A DNA stretch of 64,000 nucleotides from Plantago elongata (Eukaryota > Streptophyta > Magnoliopsida > Lamiales > Plantaginaceae), in the NCBI GenBank assembly GCA_036897095.1, contig JAYMSP010000048.1:38654-102653 (forward strand). Reading direction: 5' to 3'. The notes under the pieces are model-generated. The model did not search any database. It saw only the letters and a list, made by a program, of their open reading frames with translations, and was not told where the DNA came from. Numbering within the stretch: position 1 is the stretch's first letter; every line of letters begins with the position of its first letter. The position numbers and the translations under genes are program-made. Positions 11,666 through 24,545 of the stretch are shown piece after piece.

Positions 11666-13524
11666 CTTTTCAAATTCCTGCAAAAGCCACCCTGCAAGAT
11701 TCCACCTTTTTCTTCCCTTAGTAAAACCCAGTAGAATCTTGAAATCAAGAATTGAACTTTATGAAGATCCCAAAAGATTCAGTCTGTTATAAATGCAAAT
11801 CTGAATGGCAAGATTGCACCTTTATAGGTGGTTTGTTACTGTAAATGCTGGGTGACTGGTAAAAAGGTGTAGAAAAATGAGTCCAAGTAAGAGTGAAGGA
11901 TTCTATTGCTGTCAAATTGTGATTCAAGTTGAACATATATTCTGCTTATCAAAATATATTTTGAAGGTGACATGTACTCCATCTCATCTACTCTGAGAGT
12001 AGCTATTGGATTAGTGTTTAAGAGGATGAGTAAGACATGAAATTGACTGGATGTATATTTAACCCATGGCCTACTGATCTTCCCACCATTTGCTCATTCT
12101 TTATCTTTTTTATGTGTACTATGTAGAGGGGAATGTTCTTTGGAGACTCCTCAAGGGACAGACTCAACTCAAATGGACGCAGCAATTTGCAGTAATTTGT
12201 GTCATACGTTCAATTACAGGTTTATTCCATAATAGAGGTAAGATCAATGTGCACGCTAAATATAAAGTTCCAATTTTTAGAGATATAATCGAGAGACGAA
12301 TGATATGGTATAACTGACGTCCATATTGAGAAAAAATGTTAATTTGACGGGTTTTTAATGTATGGAAAAAAATGTGAATTGTTTAGTTATGTTTTCTTCA
12401 TCTGAAATGAATTTAACGTAACTTATTTTATCTAAACTGAATATAATTATAATATAAATAATAATTAAGTAGGATTGAATGTAAAAAGATTTTAGATAAA
12501 TTGCAACAAAATGATGTGTAACCATGAGCCAATCGGCATTTCAGTAAATGTATATCCTTCAATAAGTGACTAGAGCATACCGCTCCAGCAGTCAACTTTC
12601 CCTAAAATTAAATATTTTATACATGAAATATTTAATTTCAGTTAGAACAAGGACATCTAAATTTTATCTCAATCAGTCTCTAAGACTATGTTTTCTCCGT
12701 TTGCACTGAATTAAATTATACCATAACAAATAACTAAGCAAAATTAAAATTGATTGAATTGAAAGATTTGAATTGAATTTTACAAATTTAAACTGAACTC
12801 AAATTAATAAATTCTCAGATTGAAAAATTACAGAGGTTAACATATACTTATACAGAAGTGTTCGTATGTACACCGTAGGGTAGAGTAGTAGAAAAGTGAC
12901 ATTCTTGCACGTTTCTAATGAACAGTTGAGCAGCCTCCCCCTCCTTATAATAATGAGAGGTTGATTATTGGATCCACCACGTTTAACCTAGATTGTTTAG
13001 GTGTGATGGGATGCGAATAAAATGTGATCATACTCATGTCATGGGTATATTCACCACAAGGGAAAATGAAGTATGTGGTTGGTGTTCATTTCTGTATCTT
13101 ATCGGTACAGACTTGAATCACGAACAAACCCATTCAACAAATTTCTATCCAAGTAAAAGAACAGAACATATATACGTTTGTTACATTTCTTCACCTAGAC
13201 ATAGTACTAAATCGCGCACAAGTTTAAAATTACTTCATATGAAATTATATGTTAATTAAATATTTAGTTTGATTTTAAATTGAGAGGTATTGTTTTAAAT
13301 TATCACATATATAATAATACTTACCATCGTAAAATTTTGTGGGTGACGTTTTCATAAGTTAAAAAGACACTTAGCCAAGATCTGTGGAAAGTCGACCGAT
13401 GAGTTGAGTGGCTGTATTTTCTTTCTCTCTGACAAGTTGAGTTGTGAAAGAACAAATTCTGGAATGGAGATAAAGGTTATTTTATAAATATAATTATGAA
13501 CATTATTATTATTAGAGTAAGTAT

Positions 13525-13735
13525 TATAGGACGGTCTCTTTATATATATAAAGACGGATTATGTTACCAATAAAAACATCGATATTATTAATTAAAGTAT
13601 TTATATTTTTAATATTTGAATTTTTTATATTACAAGAAGACTTATTTCAACATGGGTAATTTAATTAATATCATGTGTGTATTTATTAAAAACATGATCC
13701 ATCTCTATATAGAGGCCGTATCTCACGAAACTTTA
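13525..13735. mobile_element. MITE-like inverted-repeat element
   Basis: The left end reads GGACGGTCTCTTTATATA and then AAAGACGGATTATG. The right end (about 13695-13728) contains ATGATCCATCTCTATATAGA followed by GGCCGTATCTC, an imperfect reverse complement of the left end. The interior is AT-rich and noncoding. This layout fits a short non-autonomous DNA transposon. No target duplication could be fixed, so the ends are approximate. Confidence 0.5.
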
Positions 13736-14489
13736 CGTTATTATTAACCATCCGTAAATTCAAATAAAATTTGGCAACAAAATTATACGTCTTTTTCATA
13801 GAGGCCTTATGATAATTTTTTGAATATTTATGCAACTTGTCCACAACGATCCTAGTTTCAACGTATATTCAAAAAATAGTTATAGACTTATAGCTACTTA
13901 AATCAAGAGGAGTTATATATTTTCGAACTATATACAAATATATTGTAATTGACTCCAATACAAAACCGATTCGAATCACCTAAGTTGAAGCAATTACTAC
14001 AATTATTTTCCAAACCAATACGCATTAAAATGCGGACATCGATAAAACAAACACTACTAAATTATCTCATGAATTGACGGTGGATTGTATCCCAGTAAGA
14101 AGATGTTCACGAGTTTACGATTCAGTTTTGGTGGTGAATACATGTTTGGGGTGCAGAATAAGCTGATTGAGGTGCATGTTGAGTATTTTATGGGGTTTCA
14201 GTATCTACAAGGGTTGAGATATGAATTTTGTATTATTCTTTTGTAGTAATAATTGGTTTGAATGACTCTATAGTCGTGACTTAGAACTTGATTTATGGGT
14301 TGGACGATATATTTCTATTTTCATTATAACTATTCACTGAAAATTTCACTCATACCTTTAATTTTTATTAATATAAAATTTTAGCCATTTATAAAAAAAA
14401 ATCCTCTGATTAAGATACTCCCAACATTTATAGTAGGCTTTGAAGCTAAAATGACACACTTAATCTAAAGTTAATTGTTTATTTCTATG

Positions 14490-14640
14490 CGAAAGTGTTT
14501 GTAGTCGAGTGGCAAGCTGAGACACACCCGTAACCATGAGGTCATGGGTTTGATTTCCCGAAATAGGTGATTATATTCTCTGAATATAAATTGGATCGAT
14601 TGATAAATTCGTCTTGTTTAACAATTGTAATTGTAATGCT
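14490..14640 (+). mobile_element. tRNA-like SINE fragment (family A)
   Basis: TAGTCGAGTGGCAAG at about 14502-14516 resembles an RNA polymerase III A box. GGTTTGATTTC at 14547-14557 resembles a B box, at the usual spacing. A degenerate relative with the same order of motifs lies at about 46948-47035. No complete tRNA cloverleaf forms, so a SINE is more likely than a tRNA gene. The 3' end is uncertain. Confidence 0.5.
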
Positions 14641-16878
14641 ATATTTCATGTTCAATAATAATTAAAGAAAATGATAACGAGTTTAAATTTTTTTTATACA
14701 TTAATAAAACCACTAATAAAAATAAACAATTTCAACTTTACACAAAAATTACACATTTTATCACTAAAAGTACATTTTTTGCCCACTTTCTTTAATTTTT
14801 TTATTATTTCTTCAACTTTTCGCATAAAAATACACGTAAATTCTAATATATGAAGTTTGATGAAAGGAATACGATATCATTACTAATCAAGACCAGATCC
14901 AAGAATTATTACTAGTTATCGTCTCTAGCAATTAGTTCATGACAATGATTGAGAGTAGCTATAGCTAATTCAAGTACATTGATCGATCCATCCATCCGCA
15001 TCTCATCTCATCTCATAATATTTCTTGATCGATTCTCCACGTCTCCTTGCACCATTTGCTGCGAACATGCACATTTTTTTCTATCTTATAACATGATTGA
15101 AATCGTCTACATTCATTTCCCACAAGTACAAATGACGATAAAACAAAAATCAACAAAGGAAATTATAACAAACAAAGGACCATGTTGTCCCAGTACATGA
15201 CCATATGGTACTGCATTCGTGTCTTTAATCATTAGCATAATTTATTAGAAGCATGGCATATTCTGTTTTTCATCAATTTCATCTCAACATACAACACATG
15301 GATGAATGAGAGCCTATTCGTGCTCCACATTCGGTTTTCTTGTCATATTCAGTAATGGAGTACTGTATCATTCCAATGTGATGGAAACCTGTTTAAAGAT
15401 GAATCATGTTAAAAATATTCGTAAATTATTTTAAAACTAAAATTCTTACAAAGTATTAATTTTCCTCAATATGGAAATTTTATATTACCCATACATAAAT
15501 GTTCGATGTAATCACATATTTCGACTAACGTTTTCTTGTATTTAATGATGATCTTTCTTAGCATATAGGAAAATTAGGATTTTATAAGAAATACTTATTA
15601 ACCCCAAAATGTACTAATGATAGATAATACGTTGGAGGTTTTGATTCGTTTGTTAATGTGTAAGAATCTTAATTTCAAAATGCTTTCTTTAAATATTTTT
15701 GAATTTCACATTCATTCATGTCGGTGATTCGGGAAAAAACGAAACTAGATACTAAATACTTCTCATGGAATTTTTAATGCATAAAGATAGGGGAAAATAA
15801 ACAATATTTTGATTTAAAAGAAAAACAGCGGGAACTCGAAACCAGGTACAAAAATAATTGAGGTTTGAAAACAAGAAAAGCATGTGATAAATCTTCACAT
15901 GGACTAGGTTGGCACTTGGCAGATGCATCGGATAATCTCACATGAATATACTCCCCCGTATGTTTCTTTATTTTAAACTAATTAAGTCTATTTTTATCAT
16001 ATTCTCACTCAACTCTAATACTTTATAAAAAAAGGTTCAATCTTAATTGAAAAAGGCAACTCAAATTCTATTTCAACCAGTCCCTAAAGTTCATAGAATC
16101 ACATTTAAGGACTTGTTGATTTTACACATATTGGTAAATTGGACTTGTTTCTACTATGGATATTCCCTTTTCATATGTTGGGTAGTTTGATTAGAATTTA
16201 CATTTTACACCTTGAATTTCCGAGTATTTATATTCCTCTTCAATTCAAAACTCTCAGAGTATCAAGCCAAATAAGCTATTATATTTATAGATTATGAATT
16301 CTTACATGAAATTGGATAAGTTGTTTTCAAATTCTAGTGGGACAATGGTACCATATATATTGGATTAATTAACATACATTATGTGATAACAAAAAAGATG
16401 GAGGTATGACTTTTGAAGTTCTTAAAAGTTTTAATGTGGTGGATATTCTTGATGCTTTGTGGTTGCTCCCCTGCATCTCACTCGGTTAAGCTTCGACGTA
16501 GTGAGCTATCATTTTTGTGGTGGTTCAATGTGGGACTCAACTCCTTATTTATTTTTTATTTGAATTTTGGGATAATTTAAATTTTAGAAAATATAAAAAT
16601 TATATGTGTATTATATTTTTATGTCAATTGTGAGGTAAAAAAATAAATTAAGTAGAATTGAAATGAATAAATTCAAAATAAATTAATGAATTTTCAGATA
16701 ACGGATACGAACTTTCTAATTCAAATCGGAAATTAATGGACTATTTTATCAAGCCCAATACCATCAAGTGCACATTTCCCAAACATGTCTTCCAAGTCTC
16801 ACTGGTTTTAGGGCTTTAGGGTTTAAGCTTTCCCCTGAAAACAACCACCGTATCAGATTTCGAATCGGAGCAGCAGCA

Positions 16879-18928
16879 ATGGGGTCAAAATTTATGCGAC
16901 AGTTCTTGCCGAAGAAGAACATACAGGGTCGGTGTACCGAAAAGTACCTTGAAGGACCGCTTTACAAGGATCTCTTCAAGAAAGGAGCTCATGAAGAGAA
17001 GGTCAGACAACGACTTAATAGCTTCATCACTTCCGGAAAAAGTGTTTATAAATGGGAAGTTGGAAAAACTCTCAAGGATCTTCGCACTCAAAAGCTCTAT
17101 GGCCCCGCCCTCAAGGTTTTTTTTTTTTTGATTGATTATGTGTGATTTGGAATATTTGAGTTGAGGTGAATTCAGTGAAATAATTGAATCAATTTGGTTG
17201 TGTATTTGAGTTGAGGTGTGATCAGTGGGGAAAAATGAGTGCTTGGAGTTTTGGAGTGGTTTTGATGAAGGTTAGGTGTTTGATGGAATGATTGACTGGT
17301 GATGTGGAGCATTTGAGCATTTTATCGAGCATTTGGCGTTCTTTATTATATTTCTGCTCTAAATTACTTGTGAAGTTGATGAAATTGAGCTGCAACAATT
17401 GAATGAGCATGGCTCCTTTGATGGAGGCTTGCATATGTAGATATAAGCAGTAGGCATTATGGAACATTATCATAGATTTGGTTTCTCTTTATTGAGTTGT
17501 GATTACTAGATGATGTGCATATGCTACTGATGAATGAGCATGAGTCTCTTGGATGAGATTTTGATAGACACTTGCATGTCTGGATACAATTAGTAATTTA
17601 GATGCTCTATATCACTGCAATAAATTAATGAGTGAAATCTGATTACATCCAGTTCTTTTTCGTTTTTGTATGTGCATCAGTTATCCGAGACTATGGCGAC
17701 AAGAAGAGGAATGAACAAGACATCTTATGACCAATCAGTGCATCTTGACTTGGTTGCAAAAGTCAAAGGCATTGCTGCTGCAGAAGCCTACTTTACTGAT
17801 TTGCCGGAGCACTTCAAGAATTTGCACACCTACAGTACACTTCTTAACTGCTACTGCAAAAGCTTAATGACTGAAAAAGCTGAAGCTTTACTAGAGAAGA
17901 TGAAAGAACTTAATTTGGAATTCGGTGCCATGCCATACAACAGTCTTATGACCCTCTACTCGAAAACTGGGGCGCAGCAAAAGATCCCGGCAATGATCCA
18001 AGAAATGAAGGCCAATGATATCCTTCGGGACACTTTCACCTACAATATTTGGATGAGGTATCTTGCTTCTGAGAATGACATATCTGGGGTTGAGAGACTT
18101 ATCAATGAGATGAAGAGTGATGATCAAGTTACTGCAGATTGGACAACTTATAGTAACCTGGCATCAATTTATGCTACTGCTGGACTATATGACAAAGCCG
18201 AGAATGCATTAAAGGAAGTGGAGAGCAGTAATAACCCCCCGAAGCTCCCTCCTTATCAATTTCTTATAACTTTGTATGGCCGTACTGGAAATCTTCCTGA
18301 AGTATACCGTGTTTGGGACTCGCTGAAGCTGGCTTTCCCAAATCCTAACATCAAGAGCTATATTAATATGATAACAATGTTACTTAAATTGAATGATTTA
18401 CCAGGTGCCGAGAAGTTCTTCAAAGAGTGGGCAGCTAATGTCTGCAAGTATGATATTCGCATGGCAAATGCCCTCATTGGAGCTTATCTTAAAGAAGGTT
18501 CATTTGACAAGGCTGAAGATCTCAGGGAGGAAGCCTTAACGAGATGGGCCCGACCCAATGCTAAAACTTGGGAACTTTATCTCGATTATTATCTGAACAA
18601 GGGAGATACAAAATCAGCTGTGGATTGCATCGTGAAGGCAATCTCATTAGGCAAAGGAGATGGCCGTAAGTGGACACCCTCATCTGCAGCTGTGGCAGAT
18701 CTGATGCAACAGTTTGAGAAAAATGTGGATGTTGAAGGTGTTGAAAGCTTCTTGGAAGTACTGATAAAATCCAACGAGGAATTTGGAGCTGCAGTGATTG
18801 AATCATGGATTAGAATTTATGCAGCTGCAGGAAAGAAGAGTTCAGTTATTTCCCGAAGGGTTAAGATGGAGAATGTTGAATTAAGTGAGGAAAGTATAAA
18901 GTTGCTAAATGATATTTCTGATCAGTGA
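16879..18928 (+). CDS. P-class pentatricopeptide repeat protein, At1g60770-like
   Basis: Two exons (16879-17115 and 17681-18928) give 494 codons plus stop. The protein matches the Arabidopsis At1g60770 type closely: a segment starting YKDLFKKGAHEEKV, the KWEVGKTLKDLR block, RGMNKTSYDQSVHLDLVAK, then tandem ~35-residue helical PPR units such as TYSTLLNCYCKSLMTEKAE and PYNSLMTLYSKTG, and a conserved end RRVKMENVE. There is no E, DYW or SMR domain, so it is a P-class protein, usually mitochondrial and RNA-binding. The basic start suits organelle import. I chose the ATG at 16879; the frame is open further upstream but without another ATG. The first intron's donor is followed at once by a long T run. 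AATAAA at about 19121 is a likely polyadenylation signal. Confidence 0.93.
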
Positions 18929-19280
18929 TTTTGGTCTACTTCAATATATCCCCTGACAGTAGGTGTTTCATTATGTGTTCTTTTATTTCTCAACCTTCTG
19001 GGGTTTTCGTGTATCAAGAGAGCATCAAGGTCCCTTGTGTGCTATTATTCTCCTATTTTTGTTCCAAACGCTTGTCTGAATGTAAGGCTACTTAGTAACG
19101 TTACGACCCAATTTCATTTTAATAAAATTATCTTGAGCTTATACAAATTGTGCAATCCAACTTGAGACCAAAAAATTCAGCAATCAGAATTTGAAATACA
19201 GAGTCAGTTACATGCTAAGCTTTCCTTTTACCTTATTTTTTGGAGTTCATCACTTGCTGAACAGTTGGCAAGTGATGACC
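18929..19280. other. Convergent 3' ends of the PPR and kinase genes
   Basis: The two genes converge over about 350 bases. An AATAAA at about 19121 probably ends the PPR transcript. No other feature seen. Confidence 0.5.
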
Positions 19281-20742
19281 TCAATTAGTCCTCACAAGTT
19301 TAGGACTCCATGACAGCTTGCCTAAGCAACTATTATCACCGGCTATATGATCTATGAATTTTCTCCTTAAACTTCCGCTCGGAGATTGCTGAGCGTCTCT
19401 CAGAGACGGGCTTGCTTCCACAGATTCAGGACTTTTAACAACAGCAGCCTCCACAACTTGGCTTACCATCTCCAGAACTTCACTCATTCTGGGACGATTC
19501 TTTGGATGTCGAGCTAAGCACCTGTTTGCAATTGCTGCTAGCTTTTGCGCAGACTTGGCATCATATTTCCCATTCAGCCTGGGATCTATAATCTGTTCAA
19601 ATTTCTTCATGTCACTGAGGTGTGGCCTTACCCATTCCAACAGCTTCTGCTCATTCTTGGGCCGGTTTCTGTCCAGAGGCCGTCTGCCTGTTATAAGTTC
19701 GTAAAGGAAGACGCCGTAGCTCCATATGTCGCTTTTGGATGTTAACCGTCCTGTTTGAATGTATTCTGGAGCAGCATATCCAATTGTTCCTACAACCTGT
19801 CAAGTGTAAGACAGACTATTAGCTCCAGGTAAAACTCTCTGTTTACAATAACAGAAGAATGTGTTTTAGCAGGCATACGGCAGTTGAGATGTGGCTTACG
19901 CCATCTGCAGGACCCAACCTTGCCAGCCCAAAATCCGAAAGTTTTGCATTCCATTGTTCATCCAACAGAATATTTGATGACTTAAAATCCCTGAATATAA
20001 TCTGAAATTCCATCCCTTCATGAAGGTATCTTAAGCCTTGTGCAGCGTCTTGGGCAACTTTCAATCTTGTCATCCAGGGAAGAGGCGGCTGGAACCGGCT
20101 TGATATGTGGTCTTGAACACTTCGATTGGGCATATATTCGTAAACAAGAAGGCGTTGGATCCCTCTCTCGTCATCTTCGGCACAGTAGCCAACAAGTTTG
20201 ACCAGATTTGGATGATCAACGATGCCAAGGACATTTACTTCCGTCACCCACTCCTTGTGTCCCTGCATTAACATTTCCTCGATGATCAAAACCGGAATAT
20301 GGTCTGATAGAATATACTGGCACTTCAACGCCTAATGCAAATTGATAAAGCATGATATACGGCTTACCTGTAATCCTCTGGTGCTGAGTTGTTTGACGGC
20401 AATATTTATCTTAGTACTTGGATCATCATTCTCCTGAAAAACGCCTCTGTAAACAGGCCCAAATCCACCTTCTCCGAGCATAAGCGACCGGCTAAAGTTC
20501 TTCGTAGCAGTTTTCATCTCTGCAGAAGTAAAGACCCTCAAATTGTTGCTAGGCCTCTGCGACAAGCTAGCAAATGATATTTTAGCCGAGGATGCTGTGC
20601 TGATGTCCGATATGTTCTGCGAATTACTCTCAGATTCTGATTTTCTATCATCTGATGTGAAAGTGGACGAGCGACCAGATGTGGACTTTATAGTCTTCGG
20701 TTCATTGCTTCTATAAGGATTTGGGAACTGGAAGCACTTCAT
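19281..20742 (-). CDS. PBL19-like: Receptor-like cytoplasmic kinase, RLCK-VII (PBL19/PCRK type)
   Basis: Three exons (20742-20368, 20262-19879, 19796-19281) give 424 codons plus stop. The start MKCFQF and the Ser/Thr-rich linker match the RLCK VII-4 group (PBL19, PBL20, PCRK1), which relay pattern-receptor signals at the plasma membrane. The kinase is intact: glycine loop GEGGFGPVYRG, IAVKQL lysine, RDFKSSNILLD catalytic loop, DFGLARLGP, then VGTIGYAAPEY in the activation segment and a standard C-lobe ending before LARHPKNRPRMSEVL. The group usually lacks the N-terminal glycine for myristoylation, as here. The longer frame to 20754 starts with TTG, so the ATG at 20742 is the better start. The spacer upstream probably contains leader introns. 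It lies next to a decayed LRR-receptor locus; that may be chance. Confidence 0.93.
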
Positions 20743-21685
20743 TTGTCTCTTCAAAAGCTATCTGTTTCTGCATATACAAAATCGAAACACTGTGAGGAAG
20801 TTGTCAAGGAATTAAAACAAACTTATCAATTCACACACCCTTTACAAAGTTCAAGCATGCAGTTGAGATTGAACTTTTTTCTGGTATCATAGCCTTTTGG
20901 CTCACACGCAGTATCCCCTCTAAAAGTCCGAACTTACAGTTGATGTGAAATCCAGAAAGCCGCTAACAGAAGCTCAAAAGTTAACATATACCATACACAT
21001 CAAGACACGCATATTCTTGAAATGATGAGAAAGCAGACAAATACCTTGTGAGAATGAGAATTGTTGAGGCTTGTAAGCTACAAGAATCTGAAAGAAACCT
21101 GATGATTAAGAATGAAATGAGATGATTAGGAAAGATAAACTAACAGAAGGGCAAGAGAATGAGGATCCCATGATATGATATCTGCTAAAGAAGTCAATGG
21201 TTGGCAGCTAGTATTCTGCTCACCAACCCTTACACTTGATCCATCCTTTTGTTAACAACACAACACATCACAATCATTAGCATCATCATTGGTGTATAGT
21301 AGCAGAATAAGTATACATGACTACATAGCACAGAGATACTATAAGCATAAATTATAGTAGGATATTGTAAGCATGCTGTGTTTTTTGTCTTGATACTCAC
21401 AGAAAGTTCCATGGTTTGAGATTTTTTGACTTTGTCTTCTTGTTCTTGTTCACAGAATGTTTAGTCTTTTTTTTAATATTAAGTGTAAGGATGTTCCTGT
21501 AAGTTATCTGAAATTGCAAGTTGATGGATAATGTGTGAATTGAAAGCTCCATTTTTGGTGTCATTTACATGTTAAAACTGAAATAGACGACTTTTTCAAT
21601 GATTTTGTAACATGATTGGTTGAGATGTAATTAATGATACTAATTAAATACTGTTAGACAATAAGCGAGTATACATGTGAAATGA
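20743..21685. other. 5' region of the RLCK gene
   Basis: Probable leader exons and introns and the promoter of the minus-strand kinase gene. Only short ORFs are present. I could not define the transcript start. Confidence 0.4.
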
Positions 21686-22200
21686 GAAGTGTATTTGTTC
21701 ATAGTTTTGTGCAAGAGAAAGACAGCCAACTGTTGAAATTTGGTCCGTAAGATTAACTGTGAGGAAAGAATGAAGGAGAGCACGTCAATATTTTGCCATT
21801 TGAGTGTAGACAACCCAATAAAGGTATTTTTTCTCTGTGGAATACAATAGAAGTAGTTCTTGGAATGAGAGCCGCGGTCATTTCTTTTCTTGGAAGCTTC
21901 GTAATACTTACCATGAAAGATTACTCGGGATCATTTAATTTACTCGGTTAGGTCAATGTTGAAGCAGTGCACCCACGCTCACCGGACACAAACATAGTAC
22001 ATATATCGAAAATTATCATTATTTGCTTTGCCAAAGGGTCCAACTCGGCTCAAATAACTTTGAAGGATTTTGCTACCTATGTATAAACCAAGAAATCTAT
22101 TGAATTGGTACAAGACATTGCTACTTCAACACATTTTTATTGCAGACAAAACAGTTCTACGAGAATAATTTCAGGAATAACAGGGTATCAAAGCACTATC
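21686..22200. repeat. Direct repeat copy A flanking the RLP/Helitron locus
   Basis: About 515 bases that match 26768-27274 in the same orientation, with long near-identical runs such as the stretch starting GATTACTCGGGATCATTT and the one starting TTATCATTATTTGCTTTG, interrupted by small indels. The copies are about 5.07 kb apart. Copy B lies about 210 bases upstream of the RLP pseudogene start, so this is probably a remnant of a tandem duplication that included the RLP promoter region. Confidence 0.85.
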
Positions 22201-23890
22201 AAGAGCTGATGTGTTATATTTTGTGCAATGCCATTTGTAATACATAGTAATAAACACAACAAAAAACAACATTGCAAGATCAATGAAAAGAATATCATGG
22301 ATTAACCATGATCAGCAACAACCAATCTTATTCATATATTATTAAGTACACACAGTAACACTTAAATATAGAAGAAGAAGAATTGGTGGAACGAGATGAT
22401 TTTATTACTGTCTCACTGGTAATATATATACACACTTTACAGAATATTCTAGGCTCCTAATTACATACAGTCTAATCCCATGATTTACGATATTACATAT
22501 AATTGTTATATTACAAGTCCAAACGATTCACAAAGTTCAATTCTGCGACAAGTTCAGAAGTATGCCAGCAAGGTTGGTCAGCTTCACTGGAATTTCTCCG
22601 ACCAAACTATTATTTGAAAGATCCATATGCACCAGTCGAAGCATCGCAGTAGATAAGTACTCTTGTTCCACTCCTTTAGCCGTAAGTGCAAATTACTCCA
22701 AGAAGTAATATATGGAAATGAACGGGTGGAATTGTACGTCAATGCCATAGTTGATAAGTTTCCAAAGCAATGTGGAATGTTTTCTTTCAGTGTATTACTT
22801 GCAAGGCCCAATATATGCTACCGTGACAATTGACTGAGATTGGATGGAATTTCGCAGTAAAACTTATTATGACCTAGTCGCAGCGCTTCCAAGTTCAACA
22901 TATGGTTTCCGATCCATTTGGGTAGTTTCCCATCGAGTTCTTTCCAATATATATACTTACCAGCTTAGTGCAGTTTCTTAAATTAGAAGGAAGTTCTCTG
23001 GTAAAATTATATTGTTGTCGCTCAACTGTAGAAACTCCAATGAGTAAGATTACATCTAAAGATTTCAATTGGAAAATTGAATCAGAAATCTCTCCATCGA
23101 TAGAATTGTGGGATAAATCTAAAACTTCCAACATGTTCATGTTAGAAAGCCAATTTGGCAGTGGACACAGTTGGTCATGTACAAAGCGTCGAGGCCCTTT
23201 TGCATTTGAAGCCATTCTGGAAACTCACCTCCAACAATTTCACAAGAATGCATGCATATTAAGACTTTTTAATTGGAAAGGAGGCATCTAATTACTTCTC
23301 ACGCCAAATTTTACACGATCGTTGCTTATGGAGAGATATTGTAACTTTGAGTGCATGGCAATCAGTAATTGTTCCATTCAACTTATTAATAATCAAAGAA
23401 AGTGCCTCGAGATTCTGACCTTAAGAAGTAGGAATTTCTCCATTGAGTTGATTATATCCGAGATACAATTCTTTCAAGGCACTCAAATTTCCTATGGTTG
23501 TTGGAATTGAACCACTGATGTTGTCACCACCGAGAGAAAGAATCTGCAGTTTCCTAGTTCCACCCATCTCTTCAGATCAGGCTATTCACCGCACAAATTA
23601 TTTCTATATAAAAAATACTAGAATTGAAACACCGCGTCAAACGCGGTGCCCATAATTGAGGATATACCTTGGTTAAACTACACTGCATCTAATAGTTCTA
23701 GACAACTTAATGTTAAACAAAATGCATAATGGATATAACAAGACAAACAAAGTCATTTAATTTATTTTCACAATATAAGAGAGAGTGTGATGTAGCAGTT
23801 GCAAGACTCAATCCAAATCAGTTAACAAGAAACAAACTCTAACCATATACACATCCCTATAGTAGTAAAACATGTCCAAGTATTGTAAAT

Positions 23891-24466
23891 TTTTAGTTCA
23901 AAGGAACTAAATCATGCAACCAAGAACTTCCATAATGAAATGATTGTTGGCCAAGGAGGTTTCGGAACAGTATATAAGGGTTTTCTAGAAGATAACAGGA
24001 TAATTGCAGTCAAGAAGTCCAAAGAAGTCGATCCAGGCCAAATCGACCAATTCATCAATGAGGTTGTTGTTCTTTCTCGAGTTAGCCACCGGAACATTGT
24101 CAAGCTTTTTGGTTGTTGCTTGGAAACCCAAGCCCCTCTTTTAGTATATGAATTCATCAGCAATGACACGCTTCATGATCATATACATGATGAATCCAAG
24201 AAAAGTTTTCTTGATTGGAACATGAGATTAAAAATAGCTACTGAAATTGCTGATGTTCTATCATATCTACACTCTGCTGCTTCAATTCCAATCATACATA
24301 CAGATGTCAAGTCCGCTAATATCCTCTTGGACCAAAATTTTGAGGCTAAGGTGTTTGACTTTGGAGCTTCAAGACTGGTCCCGATAAACCAAACTCAATT
24401 GTCCACTATGGTTCAAGGAACATTTGGATACCTAGATCCTGAGTACATGCAAACCAATCAGATGAT
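23891..24466 (+). repeat. Inverted repeat, left arm
   Basis: About 575 bases whose reverse complement recurs at 24546-25119 with about 97% identity in the part I compared by eye. The spacer is about 80 bases (24467-24545) and itself contains a repeated GAGAAGAGTGAT. A transcript across both arms would fold into a long, near-perfect hairpin. Confidence 0.9.
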
Positions 24467-24509
24467 AGAGAAGAGTGATGTTTACAGTTTTGGAGTTGGA
24501 GAAGAGTGA
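23891..24509 (+). pseudogene. WAK-type receptor kinase fragment, left arm
   Basis: A long open frame covers most of a kinase domain: [20 protein letters not shown], the glycine loop and VYKGF, the IAVKKSKE lysine, LLVYEFISN, a catalytic loop reading [20 protein letters not shown], then [15 protein letters not shown] and SDVYSFGV. These are wall-associated-kinase (WAK/WAKL) hallmarks. It lacks the extracellular and membrane parts at its 5' end and stops soon after SFGV at the palindrome centre. HRD is HTD here. The fragment is nearly uninterrupted, so a truncated kinase peptide is possible if transcribed, but it is most simply a captured gene piece. Confidence 0.85.
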
Positions 24510-24545
24510 TCCTGAGTACATTCGGACACCTAAATCCTTCTCCGT

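Larger units (their letters stand above)
11850..16878. other. Five-kilobase gene-poor region between the AVT1-like and PPR genes
   Basis: Very AT-rich, with frequent stops in all frames; the short ORFs show no composition or motif of real genes. It holds a MITE-like inverted repeat near 13.5-13.7 kb and a tRNA-like SINE near 14.5 kb (both listed). The last ~150 bases before 16879 should hold the PPR promoter and leader. Confidence 0.5.

Noticed and set aside
14490-14560. tRNA gene
   Set aside because: A- and B-box-like motifs occur but no acceptor stem or cloverleaf can be drawn; a SINE fits better.
16768-16878. Upstream start for the PPR protein
   Set aside because: The extension opens with GTG and no in-frame ATG precedes 16879.
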